Below, piece by piece: positions 41,787 through 52,409 of a DNA stretch of 64,000 nucleotides. The notes beneath the pieces were generated by a model. That model had not been told where the DNA came from, searched no databases, and was given only the letters and a program-made list of their open reading frames with translations. The position numbers were made by a program, and so were the translations under genes. The stretch comes from Nitrospirota bacterium (GTDB taxonomy: Bacteria; Nitrospirota; Nitrospiria; Nitrospirales; UBA8639). Position 1 is the stretch's first letter; each line of letters starts with the position of its first letter. The stretch covers positions 18,551 to 82,550 of the forward strand of contig JAQBUF010000004.1 in the NCBI GenBank assembly GCA_027623995.1. Reading direction: 5' to 3'.

Positions 41787-44615
41787 CTATTCCGCCAGGC
41801 ACTGACGCAGATATTGCCCCGTATAAGAGTCGCCAATCTCAGCCACATCCTCAGGACGGCCTTCTGCGACGATTCTACCGCCTCTATCCCCTCCTCCAGG
41901 CCCAAGGTCAATCACCCAATCCGCGGATTTGATCACATCAACCTGATGCTCCACCACAAGAACAGAATTCCCGGCATCAACCAATTGGCCCAACACCTCT
42001 AATAATTTTTTGACGTCAGCCAGATGGAGACCCGTTGTCGGCTCATCTAAAATATATAGCACTCCAGGCCCTTTGGGTGAGGCAGAGGTAGATTGGCTGC
42101 CTCGAGCAGGCTTTGTTTTTCCCGACACCGTAGCCAGTTCAGCAGCCATCTTTAACCGCTGCGCTTCGCCTCCAGAAAGACTGGGAGCCGATTGACCCAA
42201 TCGGAGGTAACCAAGCCCCAAATCAATCAGAAGGCTCAGCACACGTTGCAAGGCGGGAACCGCCCCACCAAAAATGTCCTGCGCCTCCTGAACGGTGAGA
42301 CCAAGAATTTCGTGAATGGAATAGCCACGCCATCGTACCTGCAGCACATCCGCATTAAAACGGCGACCCTCACAGGCTTCACATGTCACGTATAAATCTT
42401 CGAAAAAATACATTTCGAGTTTTTCTAACCCATTGCCCTGACACCGCTGGCACCGCCCCAAGCCTGCATTAAAAGAAAAATGCGACGCCGTCAGACCACG
42501 TTGTTTCGCAGCAAACGTTGCCGCAAACAGTTGCCGGATATGCTGAAAGCCTTTCATGTAGGTAATGGGGTTTGATCGCGGCGTTCGGCCAATGGGGTCT
42601 TGATTGATCATCCGAACCGTTCGCAATTGACTCAGGCCTTCAATCTTATCAAAACGTCCCATGGGCAAAAATTCAAGCCCAAACGCCCTCGCCATCGCAC
42701 GATATAATGTCTGCGCCACCAAGGTACTCTTGCCGGAGCCCGACACCCCGGTCACACACACCAGCATCCCCAAGGGAAATCGAACGGTCAGATTTTGAAG
42801 ATTATTCTCCCGAGCCCCATGTAGCGTGATAGATTGCCCACTCTCTGGCCTGCGTACCTGCGGAATTGGGATTTGTTCGTCGCCTCGCAAGTACCGAGCC
42901 GTCAACGCCTCAGGATGTTTCAAGAATTCTTCGCGAGGAGCTGCACACACGATCGTGCCGCCTTGCTCTCCAGCCAGCGGACCAAGTTCGATCACATGAT
43001 CCGCTTGCTCAATCACCTGACGATCATGCTCAACCACCACCACCGTATTCCCACGATGCGCCAGTTCTCCTAAAATTGTGGCCAACATAGCCGTGTCCCG
43101 GGCATGCAAACCAATCGTTGGTTCATCCAGGACATATAACGTGCCGACAAGATGAGCCCCCAACTGATTCGCGAGCGCAATCCGCTGCGCTTCACCCCCA
43201 GAAAGGGAACGAGTCTCGCGCAAGAGCGTGAGATACTCCAGACCTACCCGCAATAAAAAGTCCAGTTTGTGTTGCAAGCGAGGAAGTAAATCGCTCGTGA
43301 GGTTGGCTTCAAAAGTCGTGAGAGGAAGCGTCTTTAGCCATTCAACCAATTTCCCGACTGAGAGCTGAGAAACTTCATGAATATTCCGTCCATGGACTTT
43401 GACATGAAGCGCCTCAGGCCTCAGTCGGCTGCCACCGCATGCCGGGCAAGACACTGGACTCCGATACCGACTCAAGAACACCCGCACATGCATCTTGTAT
43501 CGCTTCGTCTCCAGGGTTTCAAAAAACTTGTCGATCCCCTTTAGGCCTTTCGCACCTTTCCAAATGAGCGCTCGATGTTCGACACTCAGCTTCTGATACG
43601 GCATCGTCGTATCGATCTCGTGTTGCTTGGCCCCGCGAAGCAATTGATGTTGCCACAACGCTGCCGACGGTTTGGTCCAGGGCTCAATCGCCCCAGCCAT
43701 TAAGGATCGAGATTGATCAGGTACGACTAAGGCCTCGTCATACCGCAGCACATTGCCAAAGCCTTTGCATTCAGGGCAGGCACCTAATGGGTGGTTGGAA
43801 GAAAACGAAACCGGACGTTGCGGCCCAGCCTTGTAGCCGCAGGACTTACAGCATGCCTCGGCGCTGAAAAGAAAGGAACCCTGATTGATGACATCCATGC
43901 GGCATTGGCCTTCGCTTTCTCGATATGCTGCCTCCACCGCTTCCATCAACCGCGAACGATTATCTGAGCGAAGCACCAACCGATCCAACACCACAAAAAA
44001 CTCTTTGGGCCAACGCTTAGGTAAGGGATCCGACCCATCGAGGGAAAGCACTTGCTCCTTCACCAGGACGCGAACGAATCCTCGTTGGAGTAACACGTCG
44101 ACAACAGAGGAACCTTGGGGGACTTTTAATTCAGAAAATGGAAATAACACCATCGCCCGGCCCTGTGGAAATCGTTCCAACATCTCATCGACCAGGACAT
44201 CCGGCAGATCAGCACGAACCTCGACCTGACAATCGGGACATATTGGCCGGCCAATCTTGGCAAACAGGAGTCGGAGATGATCTGAAATTTCAGTGGCGGT
44301 TCCAACAGTTGAACGAGCCGTTCGAACGGAATTCTTTTGTTCAATGGCAATGGCTGGACGAATGTTCTCGATGTGATCAACCTCAGGCCGATCCAATCGC
44401 TCAATAAACATTCGCGTGTAGGTTGAAAGGGACTCAACAAAACGCCACTGCCCCTCAGCAAACAAGGTATCAAAGGCCAGCGACGACTTCCCCGACCCCG
44501 ACACTCCGGTCACTACCGTCACAACATCGTGCGGAATCGAGACAGAAACATTCCGAAGATTATTCTGCCGCGCACCACGGATAATAATGGCGTTTTTAAC
44601 TTGTCTGTCTCTCAT
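41787..44615 (-). CDS. uvrA: excinuclease ABC subunit A (UvrA type)
   Basis: [21 protein letters not shown], two LSGGEAQR signatures, CPDC/CxxC zinc motifs. Confidence 0.9.
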   Translation of the reverse strand: MRDRQVKNAIIIRGARQNNLRNVSVSIPHDVVTVVTGVSGSGKSSLAFDTLFAEGQWRFVESLSTYTRMFIERLDRPEVDHIENIRPAIAIEQKNSVRTARSTVGTATEISDHLRLLFAKIGRPICPDCQVEVRADLPDVLVDEMLERFPQGRAMVLFPFSELKVPQGSSVVDVLLQRGFVRVLVKEQVLSLDGSDPLPKRWPKEFFVVLDRLVLRSDNRSRLMEAVEAAYRESEGQCRMDVINQGSFLFSAEACCKSCGYKAGPQRPVSFSSNHPLGACPECKGFGNVLRYDEALVVPDQSRSLMAGAIEPWTKPSAALWQHQLLRGAKQHEIDTTMPYQKLSVEHRALIWKGAKGLKGIDKFFETLETKRYKMHVRVFLSRYRSPVSCPACGGSRLRPEALHVKVHGRNIHEVSQLSVGKLVEWLKTLPLTTFEANLTSDLLPRLQHKLDFLLRVGLEYLTLLRETRSLSGGEAQRIALANQLGAHLVGTLYVLDEPTIGLHARDTAMLATILGELAHRGNTVVVVEHDRQVIEQADHVIELGPLAGEQGGTIVCAAPREEFLKHPEALTARYLRGDEQIPIPQVRRPESGQSITLHGARENNLQNLTVRFPLGMLVCVTGVSGSGKSTLVAQTLYRAMARAFGLEFLPMGRFDKIEGLSQLRTVRMINQDPIGRTPRSNPITYMKGFQHIRQLFAATFAAKQRGLTASHFSFNAGLGRCQRCQGNGLEKLEMYFFEDLYVTCEACEGRRFNADVLQVRWRGYSIHEILGLTVQEAQDIFGGAVPALQRVLSLLIDLGLGYLRLGQSAPSLSGGEAQRLKMAAELATVSGKTKPARGSQSTSASPKGPGVLYILDEPTTGLHLADVKKLLEVLGQLVDAGNSVLVVEHQVDVIKSADWVIDLGPGGGDRGGRIVAEGRPEDVAEIGDSYTGQYLRQCLAE

Positions 44616-44676
44616 GGGTCCAAATTACCAAAATCAAAATGACACACTTCTCCGTAAAGTCCGTCATGAAGTTTCT

Positions 44677-44900
44677 GGGTCTGTTGAATATTTCATGGCC
44701 ATTACCCATAAGTGCCTCAGGCTAGATGACCCACATCAGTGGGAGGGAATGTTCAAAAAAGTCCGTCCAGCAAGGCCGCAGCCATTTTGACGCGCGGAGC
44801 GTACTCCCAGTACGTGAGCACGGCAAAATGGCGACGATGTCTGTGCGAGCCGCTTCGGCAAAGCCAGAGAACGCCGCTGGCGGCTTTTTTCAACATTCCC
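44677..44900. repeat. modular long-hairpin intergenic repeat, copy C
   Basis: Same arms as copy A; core lacks the module at 61505-61555 of copy D. Confidence 0.9.
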
Positions 44901-45001
44901 TTTCTATAATTTCTTTACCGATTTAGCAGAGGGAATAGCAAAGGAGGGATTAAATAAAACAAAAAAAGAGGAGAATCAAAAGAGCTCTGGCATCCAAAAG
45001 A

Positions 45002-45382
45002 TTACCCTATTCGGCCAAGCATATCGCCCAGCCATACGGCGATGAGGCCAAAGAAGACCTGGGCCATCACGTTACCCATCGCCTGAACCAAGTCCGCATC
45101 TCGAATGAGCGCGAGCGTTTCATAGCCAAAGGTGGAGAAGGTCGTGAACCCACCAAGCATGCCGATCATTAAGAAGAGTCGAAGCTCGGGTCCGATAAGC
45201 TGTCGGGTTTCGGCTAACCCATTCAGCACGCCGATGAGTAGGCACCCTAAGACATTGACCGCCAGGGTGCCCAGAGGGAATTCAGCCAACGGCACCAACC
45301 GGCTCACGAATCCAGACAGCAAGAATCTAAACACCGATCCAATGAATCCGCCAATGCCCACTAAAAAAAGTTGAGATGCCAT
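45002..45382 (-). CDS. crcB: fluoride efflux transporter CrcB
   Basis: GGFIGSVFRFLLSG, NVLGCLLIGVLNG, GGFTTFSTFGYE. Confidence 0.93.
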   Translation of the reverse strand: MASQLFLVGIGGFIGSVFRFLLSGFVSRLVPLAEFPLGTLAVNVLGCLLIGVLNGLAETRQLIGPELRLFLMIGMLGGFTTFSTFGYETLALIRDADLVQAMGNVMAQVFFGLIAVWLGDMLGRIG

Positions 45383-45408
45383 CGATCAGTTCTGATTAGG
45401 GAAATCGT

Positions 45409-46176
45409 TCAAGAATGTGTGGTTTTCTTTTTCACGGACGGGCTCTCGTCCATTTGCCAAAAGGCAATGCCGCCCAGGAGACCCGCCACATTGGAAATAA
45501 GCGTCACATTTTCTGGCAACTCCAAGGTGACCTTCTTAGCATTGCCACCACCAATATATAATCGATCATAATTAAACAAGGCTTCGAGGGATTGAATGGC
45601 ACATTCTAGCCGCTTATTCCATTTCTTTTTGCCAATTTCCTTAAGCACAACATCCCCAAGTTCCTGCTCATAGGTTTTTTTGCTTCGAAAGGGATGATGG
45701 GCAATTTCCAGATTTGGCACGAGTCGGCCATCCACAAATAGCGCCGATCCAAAACCAGTTCCCAACGTCACGACCAGCTCAACGCCATCCCCTTGTATGG
45801 CTCCAAATCCTTGCACATCAGCATCGTTGGCCGCCCGAACAGGCTTACCCAACCATTGTTCAACTTGATGCACGAGATCAAAACCCTTCCAGGATGGGTC
45901 AAGATTTGGTGCCGTCGCGGTCACCCCTTTGCGAATCACCCCGGGAAATCCTATTGACACCCGATCAAATGCGCCCTGCCCTTTCGCCAACTCGGCAATG
46001 GTTTCTAACACAGCCTGAGGTATGGCAGGCCTAGGAGTGACGATCCGCCCACGCTCCGTAATGGGCCGACCTTTATCATCTAGCACAATAGCCTTAATTC
46101 CGGTTCCACCAATATCAATAGCCAATGTTCGTGCTGATGGGTTTTTTGTTGCCACACTGTTCTTCGGGTTCTTCAT
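45409..46176 (-). CDS. ppgK: polyphosphate glucokinase, ROK family
   Basis: LAIDIGGTGIKAIVLD, FPGVIRKG, NDADVQGFG. Confidence 0.87.
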   Translation of the reverse strand: MKNPKNSVATKNPSARTLAIDIGGTGIKAIVLDDKGRPITERGRIVTPRPAIPQAVLETIAELAKGQGAFDRVSIGFPGVIRKGVTATAPNLDPSWKGFDLVHQVEQWLGKPVRAANDADVQGFGAIQGDGVELVVTLGTGFGSALFVDGRLVPNLEIAHHPFRSKKTYEQELGDVVLKEIGKKKWNKRLECAIQSLEALFNYDRLYIGGGNAKKVTLELPENVTLISNVAGLLGGIAFWQMDESPSVKKKTTHS

Positions 46177-46276
46177 GTCGCCTCCTGTCCATCTTATACG
46201 GGGGGGATTGACTCTCTCGGCTTAAACCAAGTCACCAATCGTCACTCACAGGTATCTTGCACCTTCGATCGGCCAA

Positions 46277-47074
46277 TTACGCGGTGAACCAAAGCCTCAG
46301 GGCAAACACGATCACTACAACCGTCACGGCATGTTGAACCCACTCATGCCCCTTGAGTACCGTCAGCTTGACTCCGAGCAACCCACCTAGGATCGTACCT
46401 CCGGCCAACGCCAACCCCAAAGGCCAATCCACTTTATCGTGCCACACAAAGTGCAGGAGAGACATCCCCGTAAACACCAACACAGTGAACACTTTGACCG
46501 CGTTCCCCCGAACAAGATCAAAACCCAAAACAGAGGTCACGGCCAAAATCAAAAAGCCAACCCCTGCCTGCACGAAACCACCGTAGACGCCAATCAGAAA
46601 AAATCTGGCAGCCGTCAGAACACCTTGGTCCTCAGCCCTCTGAGCACTAGCCGTTGGCCTTCCCCACTGGGGACTCCACAAGGTCCACAGCGTAATCCCA
46701 ACCATCAAAAAAGCCAACACCTTTTGAAACGTCACCTCTTGAACAGAGAGCGCGAGCCAAGTACCTAGTGGGGCACCAAGCACAGCCGGAACCACTGCCC
46801 ATCGCCATGCTTGCCAATCAAGCACGTCATGCCGGTGAAAGCTCCTCACTGCAAACAGATTCTGAAAAAAGATGCCGACTCGATTGGTCCCATTGGCCAC
46901 GGAAGGCGGAAGGCCAAGAAAAATCAAGAGAGGCAATGTCAGAAATGATCCACCGCCTGCCACCACATTTAGCCCGCCAGCGAACAACCCCAGCAAAAAC
47001 ACCACGCCATAGGCGACTAGCGATGGAGAAGATTCACCGTTGAATAGCCAGATCGCTGGAGACTCTAAGTCCAT
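46277..47074 (-). CDS. TauE/SafE family permease
   Basis: Multi-TM; AGGLNVVAGGGSFLTLPLLIFLGLPPSVANGTNRVGI. Confidence 0.88.
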   Translation of the reverse strand: MDLESPAIWLFNGESSPSLVAYGVVFLLGLFAGGLNVVAGGGSFLTLPLLIFLGLPPSVANGTNRVGIFFQNLFAVRSFHRHDVLDWQAWRWAVVPAVLGAPLGTWLALSVQEVTFQKVLAFLMVGITLWTLWSPQWGRPTASAQRAEDQGVLTAARFFLIGVYGGFVQAGVGFLILAVTSVLGFDLVRGNAVKVFTVLVFTGMSLLHFVWHDKVDWPLGLALAGGTILGGLLGVKLTVLKGHEWVQHAVTVVVIVFALRLWFTA

Positions 47075-47156
47075 AAGCCTTCATTTCCGCCACATCCACA
47101 CACCATAATTTGCCATGATTCTCAAAAGCTCCTGGATTGACCTTTGAAATCATGAC

Positions 47157-47190
47157 ACAAAAAAGCCGCCTTCCCGATCGGGAAGACGGC
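47157..47190 (-). terminator. intrinsic terminator
   Basis: GCCGTCTTCCCGATCGGGAAGGCGGC followed by T6 on the minus strand. Confidence 0.88.
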
Positions 47191-47233
47191 TTCCTTTTGG
47201 CGTGAATCACGCCAGTACCATCATTGCCTTCTC

Positions 47234-47497
47234 TTACGTCGACCCGCCTGTTATTGACAGTCGAACCTTTTTGCTGAAGGGGAAGTTGGGGTCTGCCTCA
47301 CGCCAAAGAGGAGATACTCAAGGTTCCTCTGTGGAGTCGCCTGTTATTTTTTCGCTCATCATCTTGAGCGCATGCCAACGGGCACGCTCACCGACAGGCG
47401 GCAGGAACGCCAACTAGAAGCAAAAAAGCCGCTGTGAGAGAAAGGCGTCCCCGGTCACAAGCGGGGCTAACTGATCAGGTGGAGTATCGTCTTGCAT
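47234..47497 (-). pseudogene. small gene interrupted by in-frame TAG and TGA
   Basis: AAAGGAGGGTCTGGCCATG start; MQDDTPPDQLAPLVTGDAFLSQRLFCF*LAFLPPVGERARWHALKMMSEKITGDSTEEP*VSPLWREADPNFPFSKKVRLSITGGST* in one frame; terminator follows. Confidence 0.45.
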
Positions 47498-47633
47498 GGC
47501 CAGACCCTCCTTTATTTTTGTTATCGAGGGGTTTGATGTTGCCCTCGGGCAAGACCTCGCTATTCGAGGTAAAGAAAATGCTACGCCTGATCGATATCGG
47601 TGTCAATCAAAAAAACAACATTCAAGAAACGTC

Positions 47634-47933
47634 CTATCGCATCAAGCGATGTCCTCGCTGGCGTTGGCGCCGTCGTCGTAATGTTTCCACGGTGGAAGGT
47701 GCGGCAAAAGATGGTTGAGCTTTTCGAGTCGCCATCACACCTGCCCAGGCGCAGGCAAACCCAAGAAAGGCCATGCTAACGGCAAGAAATGCTTGAGAGT
47801 TCGCTAGTGGCATTGCCTGAATCTTGGCTAGAAATGTCGAGCTAAATGGGTGGTCTTGGCCCAGGAAAAACGGAAGGGAAAGAAAGATCCCGATTAGGAT
47901 CCCACAAAAAAAACGTTTAAAAAGACTTGTCAT
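47634..47933 (-). CDS. small membrane protein
   Basis: MTSLFKRFFCGILIGIFLSLPFFLG and a second hydrophobic segment. Confidence 0.55.
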   Translation of the reverse strand: MTSLFKRFFCGILIGIFLSLPFFLGQDHPFSSTFLAKIQAMPLANSQAFLAVSMAFLGFACAWAGVMATRKAQPSFAAPSTVETLRRRRQRQRGHRLMR

Positions 47934-48017
47934 TCTCTTGCTCGTTCCACACATGCACGATTGCATCTGGCATTAGAGCTGCCCTGCCGAAATAGGTCCA
48001 TTGCTTTTGCCGCCAGG

Positions 48018-48257
48018 TTACACTTTTTTATGATTGGTGAGAGCCTGCTTACCCTTTTGAAGCATGGTGTCAACTTGCTGCTTCACACGACCACCCATAT
48101 GGGTCATTTCATCTTGAGCCTTGTGCACATGCACTTGAATTTGCCCACGTGTCACGCGGCCTGAGTGCGGCGTCAATAACATTCCCAAACCGGCACCAAC
48201 AGCCATTCCGCTAGCCACCATCGCCGACATCGTGAGTACTTGTCGAAGCATCGACAT
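48018..48257 (-). CDS. YtxH-like small membrane protein
   Basis: Glycine-rich TM GMAVGAGLGMLLTPHSGR then helical tail; AAGGAGG RBS upstream. Confidence 0.7.
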   Translation of the reverse strand: MSMLRQVLTMSAMVASGMAVGAGLGMLLTPHSGRVTRGQIQVHVHKAQDEMTHMGGRVKQQVDTMLQKGKQALTNHKKV

Positions 48258-48577
48258 CGTAAGACCTCCTTGTTTGAGTACACCCAGTTAAATAGGACTT
48301 CCTTCCGCTCATCTTCCGAGAGAAAGTGGATTCACTTTGTTAGTGTCGCTCTATGACAAGGATTTGGTAAATACGTGCTTTGAAGTACTGATTCAGTAGG
48401 GCTTTAAGGAGTGGGGTATGTGGATCGTCATGCACAGTGTACTCAGAATATTTTTCTCAATATTTCAGGGCCTGATAATTAAGTTCGGATACGACTTCCC
48501 CCTCACCACTCAATCACAACGGTTACACAGGAAAAATTGAATTGGAGTTTTGAAATGCTTTTGCCGATACAAACGGC

Positions 48578-48823
48578 ATGAGCGTGTCCATGTTCACGGT
48601 CAAGCCCGACCTCACCCCCCATGACCAGCTACGTCTGCTGGAAGCATGGGATGCCTGGGGCATTCCGCGTGACCAGCAACGTGCCTGGCAAATCCAGTTA
48701 TTTGGCCCAGACTTTCAGTCTCATCTCTCAGACTATATGACCTATGAAACCGTGTATGCTAAAGATGACCAACTTGAACTCCCGTTCGACCACGAGCTTC
48801 CCGACCTTCCAACCATTTCCTAA
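48578..48823 (+). CDS. hypothetical 81-aa protein
   Basis: Coherent composition; no family recognised. Confidence 0.45.
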   Translation: MSVSMFTVKPDLTPHDQLRLLEAWDAWGIPRDQQRAWQIQLFGPDFQSHLSDYMTYETVYAKDDQLELPFDHELPDLPTIS

Positions 48824-49109
48824 TCGCTAATCTTGCCAGATGCCCATGGTGCATGCCGGTCAGACCTTTTGCCGATGCAGATCTGTTCGCCACCACGACA
48901 ATTCCATTTCACTAAAAAAATGATCACTCATTAAATCATTAAAAAAAATGCACACAATGAACGGCAAGTTACGGCATTAGAAAACATCGTTCATCACAGA
49001 CTTCAGTGAACCCCATCGAACCAAATTTATACCACCTTAAGTTTAAACAACAGAGGCCCGAAGTCACGGGTATCAACGATATTCACCCATCCAACAAAGG
49101 AGAATCTTT

Positions 49110-49274
49110 ATGGATGTTTCAGCCATCAGTTCAGCAAGCCCTGGGCATGACGTTCAAGCCAAAGCGGCTGCCTCAGAGAATCAGCCCCCTCCGCTACCTC
49201 CAGCAAAAGGCGATTCAGTGGAAATTTCTGATGATGCCAAAACCCTTGCCTCCAAGTCCGTGTTAGACAAATAG
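49110..49274 (+). CDS. small protein MDVSAISSASPGHD...DSVEISDDAKTLASKSVLDK (54 aa)
   Basis: AAGGAG Shine-Dalgarno 9 nt before ATG; below the supplied ORF cutoff. Confidence 0.6.
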   Translation: MDVSAISSASPGHDVQAKAAASENQPPPLPPAKGDSVEISDDAKTLASKSVLDK

Positions 49275-49547
49275 CACGCCTCCCGAAAAGTGGTACGTCA
49301 AGGGAGGGACGTACCTCTTATTCTCCAGATCTTGGTTTTCATAGGAAATTGCTGGTTAGCCTTTTCTTTAAGATTTTTCTTTATTCACAACTTCCACGCA
49401 CCTACAGAGGTACTTCCCTGTCTTCCGTTCTACAATTTCAAATCAAACTTTCTACATTTTTGGAACGGAGACCTAGACATCTACACATTCATCATATAGA
49501 ACGTTCCTATCCGTCGAATACTCAACCCACTGAATGAGCATGAATCC

Positions 49548-51173
49548 ATGAGCAAAATAACTAAATCACGGCAATTTAAGAATCTCCTTCTATCGCAAGA
49601 ACTCGAATTCATTTGCGAAGCTCACAACGGCCTGAGCGCCAAGATTGTGGAGGAAGCTGGGTTTAAGGGGATTTGGGGAAGCGGCCTCACGATTTCTGCA
49701 CAATTTGGGGTTCGCGATAATAATGAAGCCAGCTGGACACAAGTGTTGGACAATCTCGAATTCATGTCCGATGCCACACAGATTCCTATCCTGCTCGACG
49801 GTGATACCGGCTATGGCAATTTCAACAACATGCAACGCCTTATTCGTAAACTCGAACAACGGCACATTGCCGCCGTCTGCATCGAAGACAAACTGTTCCC
49901 GAAGACCAACAGTTTTCTCAAAGGCGAAGCTCAACCCATGGCCGACATGGAGGAATTTTGTGGCAAGATCAAAGCGGGCAAAGATGCGCAAACCGATGAT
50001 GACTTTTGCATCATCGCTCGAGTGGAGGCTTTTATTTGTGGATGGGGTCTGACCGAGGCATTACGTCGCGCCGAGGCCTATCATCAAGCGGGGGCTGATG
50101 GCATTTTGATCCATAGCGCACTCGCCGTCCCTGATGAAATCCTCGCCTTCAAACAAGAATGGGGCGATCGCTGCCCGGTGGTCATCGTTCCGACGAAATA
50201 TTACTCCACACCGACAGAGGTGTTTCGGCAATCAGGTATTTCCCTGGTCATCTGGGCCAATCATCTCCTCCGCTCCGCAGTTACCACCATGCAAAAGACT
50301 GCTCAGACATTGAAGGCGCAGGAACATCTTCTTTCCATTGAAGACCGTATTGCCCCAGTATCTGAAATATTTCGTCTTCAAGGTGCCGCGGAACTCCAAG
50401 ATGCGGAAAAACGCTACCTCCCGCAAAATGCAGAAAACATGGCCGCCATTGTCTTGGCCGCCTCTCGTGGGGACGAACTGGGTGAGCTCACAGAAGACAA
50501 ACCTAAAACCATGATCCCCATTCAAGGCATGCCGATTCTCTCTCACATTATCGATGCCTATAATGCCGTAGGGATTAAAAACATTACGGTTGTTCGAGGC
50601 TACCTAAAAGAGGCCGTAGCCCTCCCCAATCTCACCTATGTGGATAATGATGACTATGCCACAACAGGAGAATTAGACTCTCTCCTCAAAGCCCTTCGTT
50701 CGAAAAAAGGCACCTTTCAGGACACGATCATTTCTTATGGCGATGTCTTATTCAATCAATACATTCCGCAAACGCTTTTTCAGGAACACGAAGACTTGGT
50801 GATGTTCGTCGATAGCTCATGGGGCGGGAAGACCAGCTATACTCGCCTCGGCGGGTTCGCAGAGTGCACGGAACCGAACTCCCGAAAAGTTTTCCACTCT
50901 AAAGTTTACCTCAAGCAATTGGGGAAGGACGTGCCTGAAACCTCTATCCATGGCGTGTGGATGGGCTTTCTCAAAGTGTCAGCCAAAGGGGCAGAGCAAC
51001 TGCAAGATATCTTAGAAAGCATGCTGGCTGATCCAGCTCAACGCAAGGCTGGCATGTCACAATTGTTTCAAGAATTGCTTCGACAAAACTATTCTATTCG
51101 AGTGCTTTATACCGTGGGACATTGGCTGGATATTAATAGTCTCGATGATCTTCTCCAAGCCGGAGAGTTTTAA
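49548..51173 (+). CDS. pepM: phosphoenolpyruvate mutase fused to C-terminal nucleotidyltransferase
   Basis: [13 protein letters not shown] and [11 protein letters not shown] motifs; C-terminal [33 protein letters not shown]. Confidence 0.92.
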   Translation: MSKITKSRQFKNLLLSQELEFICEAHNGLSAKIVEEAGFKGIWGSGLTISAQFGVRDNNEASWTQVLDNLEFMSDATQIPILLDGDTGYGNFNNMQRLIRKLEQRHIAAVCIEDKLFPKTNSFLKGEAQPMADMEEFCGKIKAGKDAQTDDDFCIIARVEAFICGWGLTEALRRAEAYHQAGADGILIHSALAVPDEILAFKQEWGDRCPVVIVPTKYYSTPTEVFRQSGISLVIWANHLLRSAVTTMQKTAQTLKAQEHLLSIEDRIAPVSEIFRLQGAAELQDAEKRYLPQNAENMAAIVLAASRGDELGELTEDKPKTMIPIQGMPILSHIIDAYNAVGIKNITVVRGYLKEAVALPNLTYVDNDDYATTGELDSLLKALRSKKGTFQDTIISYGDVLFNQYIPQTLFQEHEDLVMFVDSSWGGKTSYTRLGGFAECTEPNSRKVFHSKVYLKQLGKDVPETSIHGVWMGFLKVSAKGAEQLQDILESMLADPAQRKAGMSQLFQELLRQNYSIRVLYTVGHWLDINSLDDLLQAGEF

Positions 51174-51243
51174 CTCTCTGAACATTTGAAATGTTTACAC
51201 GCCATGGCATCAACCATTTCATCTTTCAAACTTGAAATCCACC

Positions 51244-52371
51244 ATGCTTGACCCCGAACAGTTTTTTGCCTGCCTGCAACAGCATGATGTGTCGTTTTTC
51301 ACGGGAGTGCCTGACTCACTGCTGAAAGACTTTTGTGCCTGTGTCACGCAGAAATCGCCAAGGCAGCAACATATCATCGCCGCCAACGAAGGTGGAGCCG
51401 TGGCGCTGGCCGTAGGATACCATCTTGCCACCGGGAAAATTCCTCTTGTGTATCTCCAAAACTCCGGGATAGGAAACATCATTAACCCTCTCCTTTCTTT
51501 AGCCGACCCGGACGTGTATGCCATTCCCATGTTATTGATTATTGGATGGCGAGGAGAACCCGGTGTGCATGATGAGCCGCAACATATAAAACAAGGACGC
51601 GTCATGCTGGGCATGCTGGAGTCGATGGAAATTCCCTATGCCATAGTCAGCCAGGAAATGGATCAGGCCGAGGAAGCCATCAAACAGGCTCTCCATACTG
51701 CTCAAGAAACCAATGGCCCCTATGCCTTGATCATTCGCAAGGGAACATTTGGTCCGTTTCAACTTCAATCGTCCAATTCCCCATCACTGGCATTAACCCG
51801 GGAAGACGCCATCCAGCATATTCTTGATGGACTCGAAAATGACGATGTCGTCGTCTCCACGACTGGCATGCCTTCACGGGAAGTCTTTGAATCTCGGGCT
51901 CAGAAACACCAGGGGCATCAACGAGACTTCCTGACTGTGGGGGGGATGGGTCATGCCTCACAAATTGCCTTGGGCATTGCCCTTCAAAAGCCTGACCGGC
52001 AGGTGTTTTGTATCGATGGCGACGGTGCGGCTCTCATGCATTTAGGCGCAATGGCCATTAATGGGTCTCTTAAGCCTTCTAACCTGAAGCATATTATCCT
52101 GAACAATGGAGCGCATGATTCAGTTGGGGGACAACCGACAGTTGGATTTCAGGTAGACTTTTTATCTATGGCCAAGGCAGCAGGCTATCAAACCGCGGCT
52201 CAAGTCAAGAACGCAGATGGGATTAAATCTGAACTTGTTACCATTCGACAGTCCACAGGGCCAAGCCTTCTTGAAATTCTTGTCAAAAAAGGCGCAAGGA
52301 AAGATTTAGGCAGACCCACATTAACTCCGGTTCAAAACAAACAGGGATTGATGAAGTTTCTTTCCGAATAG
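51244..52371 (+). CDS. ppd: phosphonopyruvate decarboxylase (ThDP-dependent)
   Basis: FFTGVPDSLLKDFCACV, AANEGGAVALAVGYHLATG, CIDGDGAALMHLGAM. Confidence 0.92.
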   Translation: MLDPEQFFACLQQHDVSFFTGVPDSLLKDFCACVTQKSPRQQHIIAANEGGAVALAVGYHLATGKIPLVYLQNSGIGNIINPLLSLADPDVYAIPMLLIIGWRGEPGVHDEPQHIKQGRVMLGMLESMEIPYAIVSQEMDQAEEAIKQALHTAQETNGPYALIIRKGTFGPFQLQSSNSPSLALTREDAIQHILDGLENDDVVVSTTGMPSREVFESRAQKHQGHQRDFLTVGGMGHASQIALGIALQKPDRQVFCIDGDGAALMHLGAMAINGSLKPSNLKHIILNNGAHDSVGGQPTVGFQVDFLSMAKAAGYQTAAQVKNADGIKSELVTIRQSTGPSLLEILVKKGARKDLGRPTLTPVQNKQGLMKFLSE

Positions 52372-52409
52372 AAAACTAAAAAGGAACACCCTTCTCGAAA
52401 CCATCCATC

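Noticed and set aside
45383-45408. Fluoride riboswitch upstream of crcB
   Set aside because: Only 26 bp separate crcB from the upstream gene, leaving no room for the motif.
47234-47497. tmRNA, RNase P RNA, SRP RNA or 6S RNA in the 47.2 kb region
   Set aside because: No tRNA-like ends with CCA, and no recognised conserved core motifs of these RNAs.
49006-49266. 86-aa plus-strand ORF
   Set aside because: Overlaps a better 54-aa gene with a Shine-Dalgarno in another frame.
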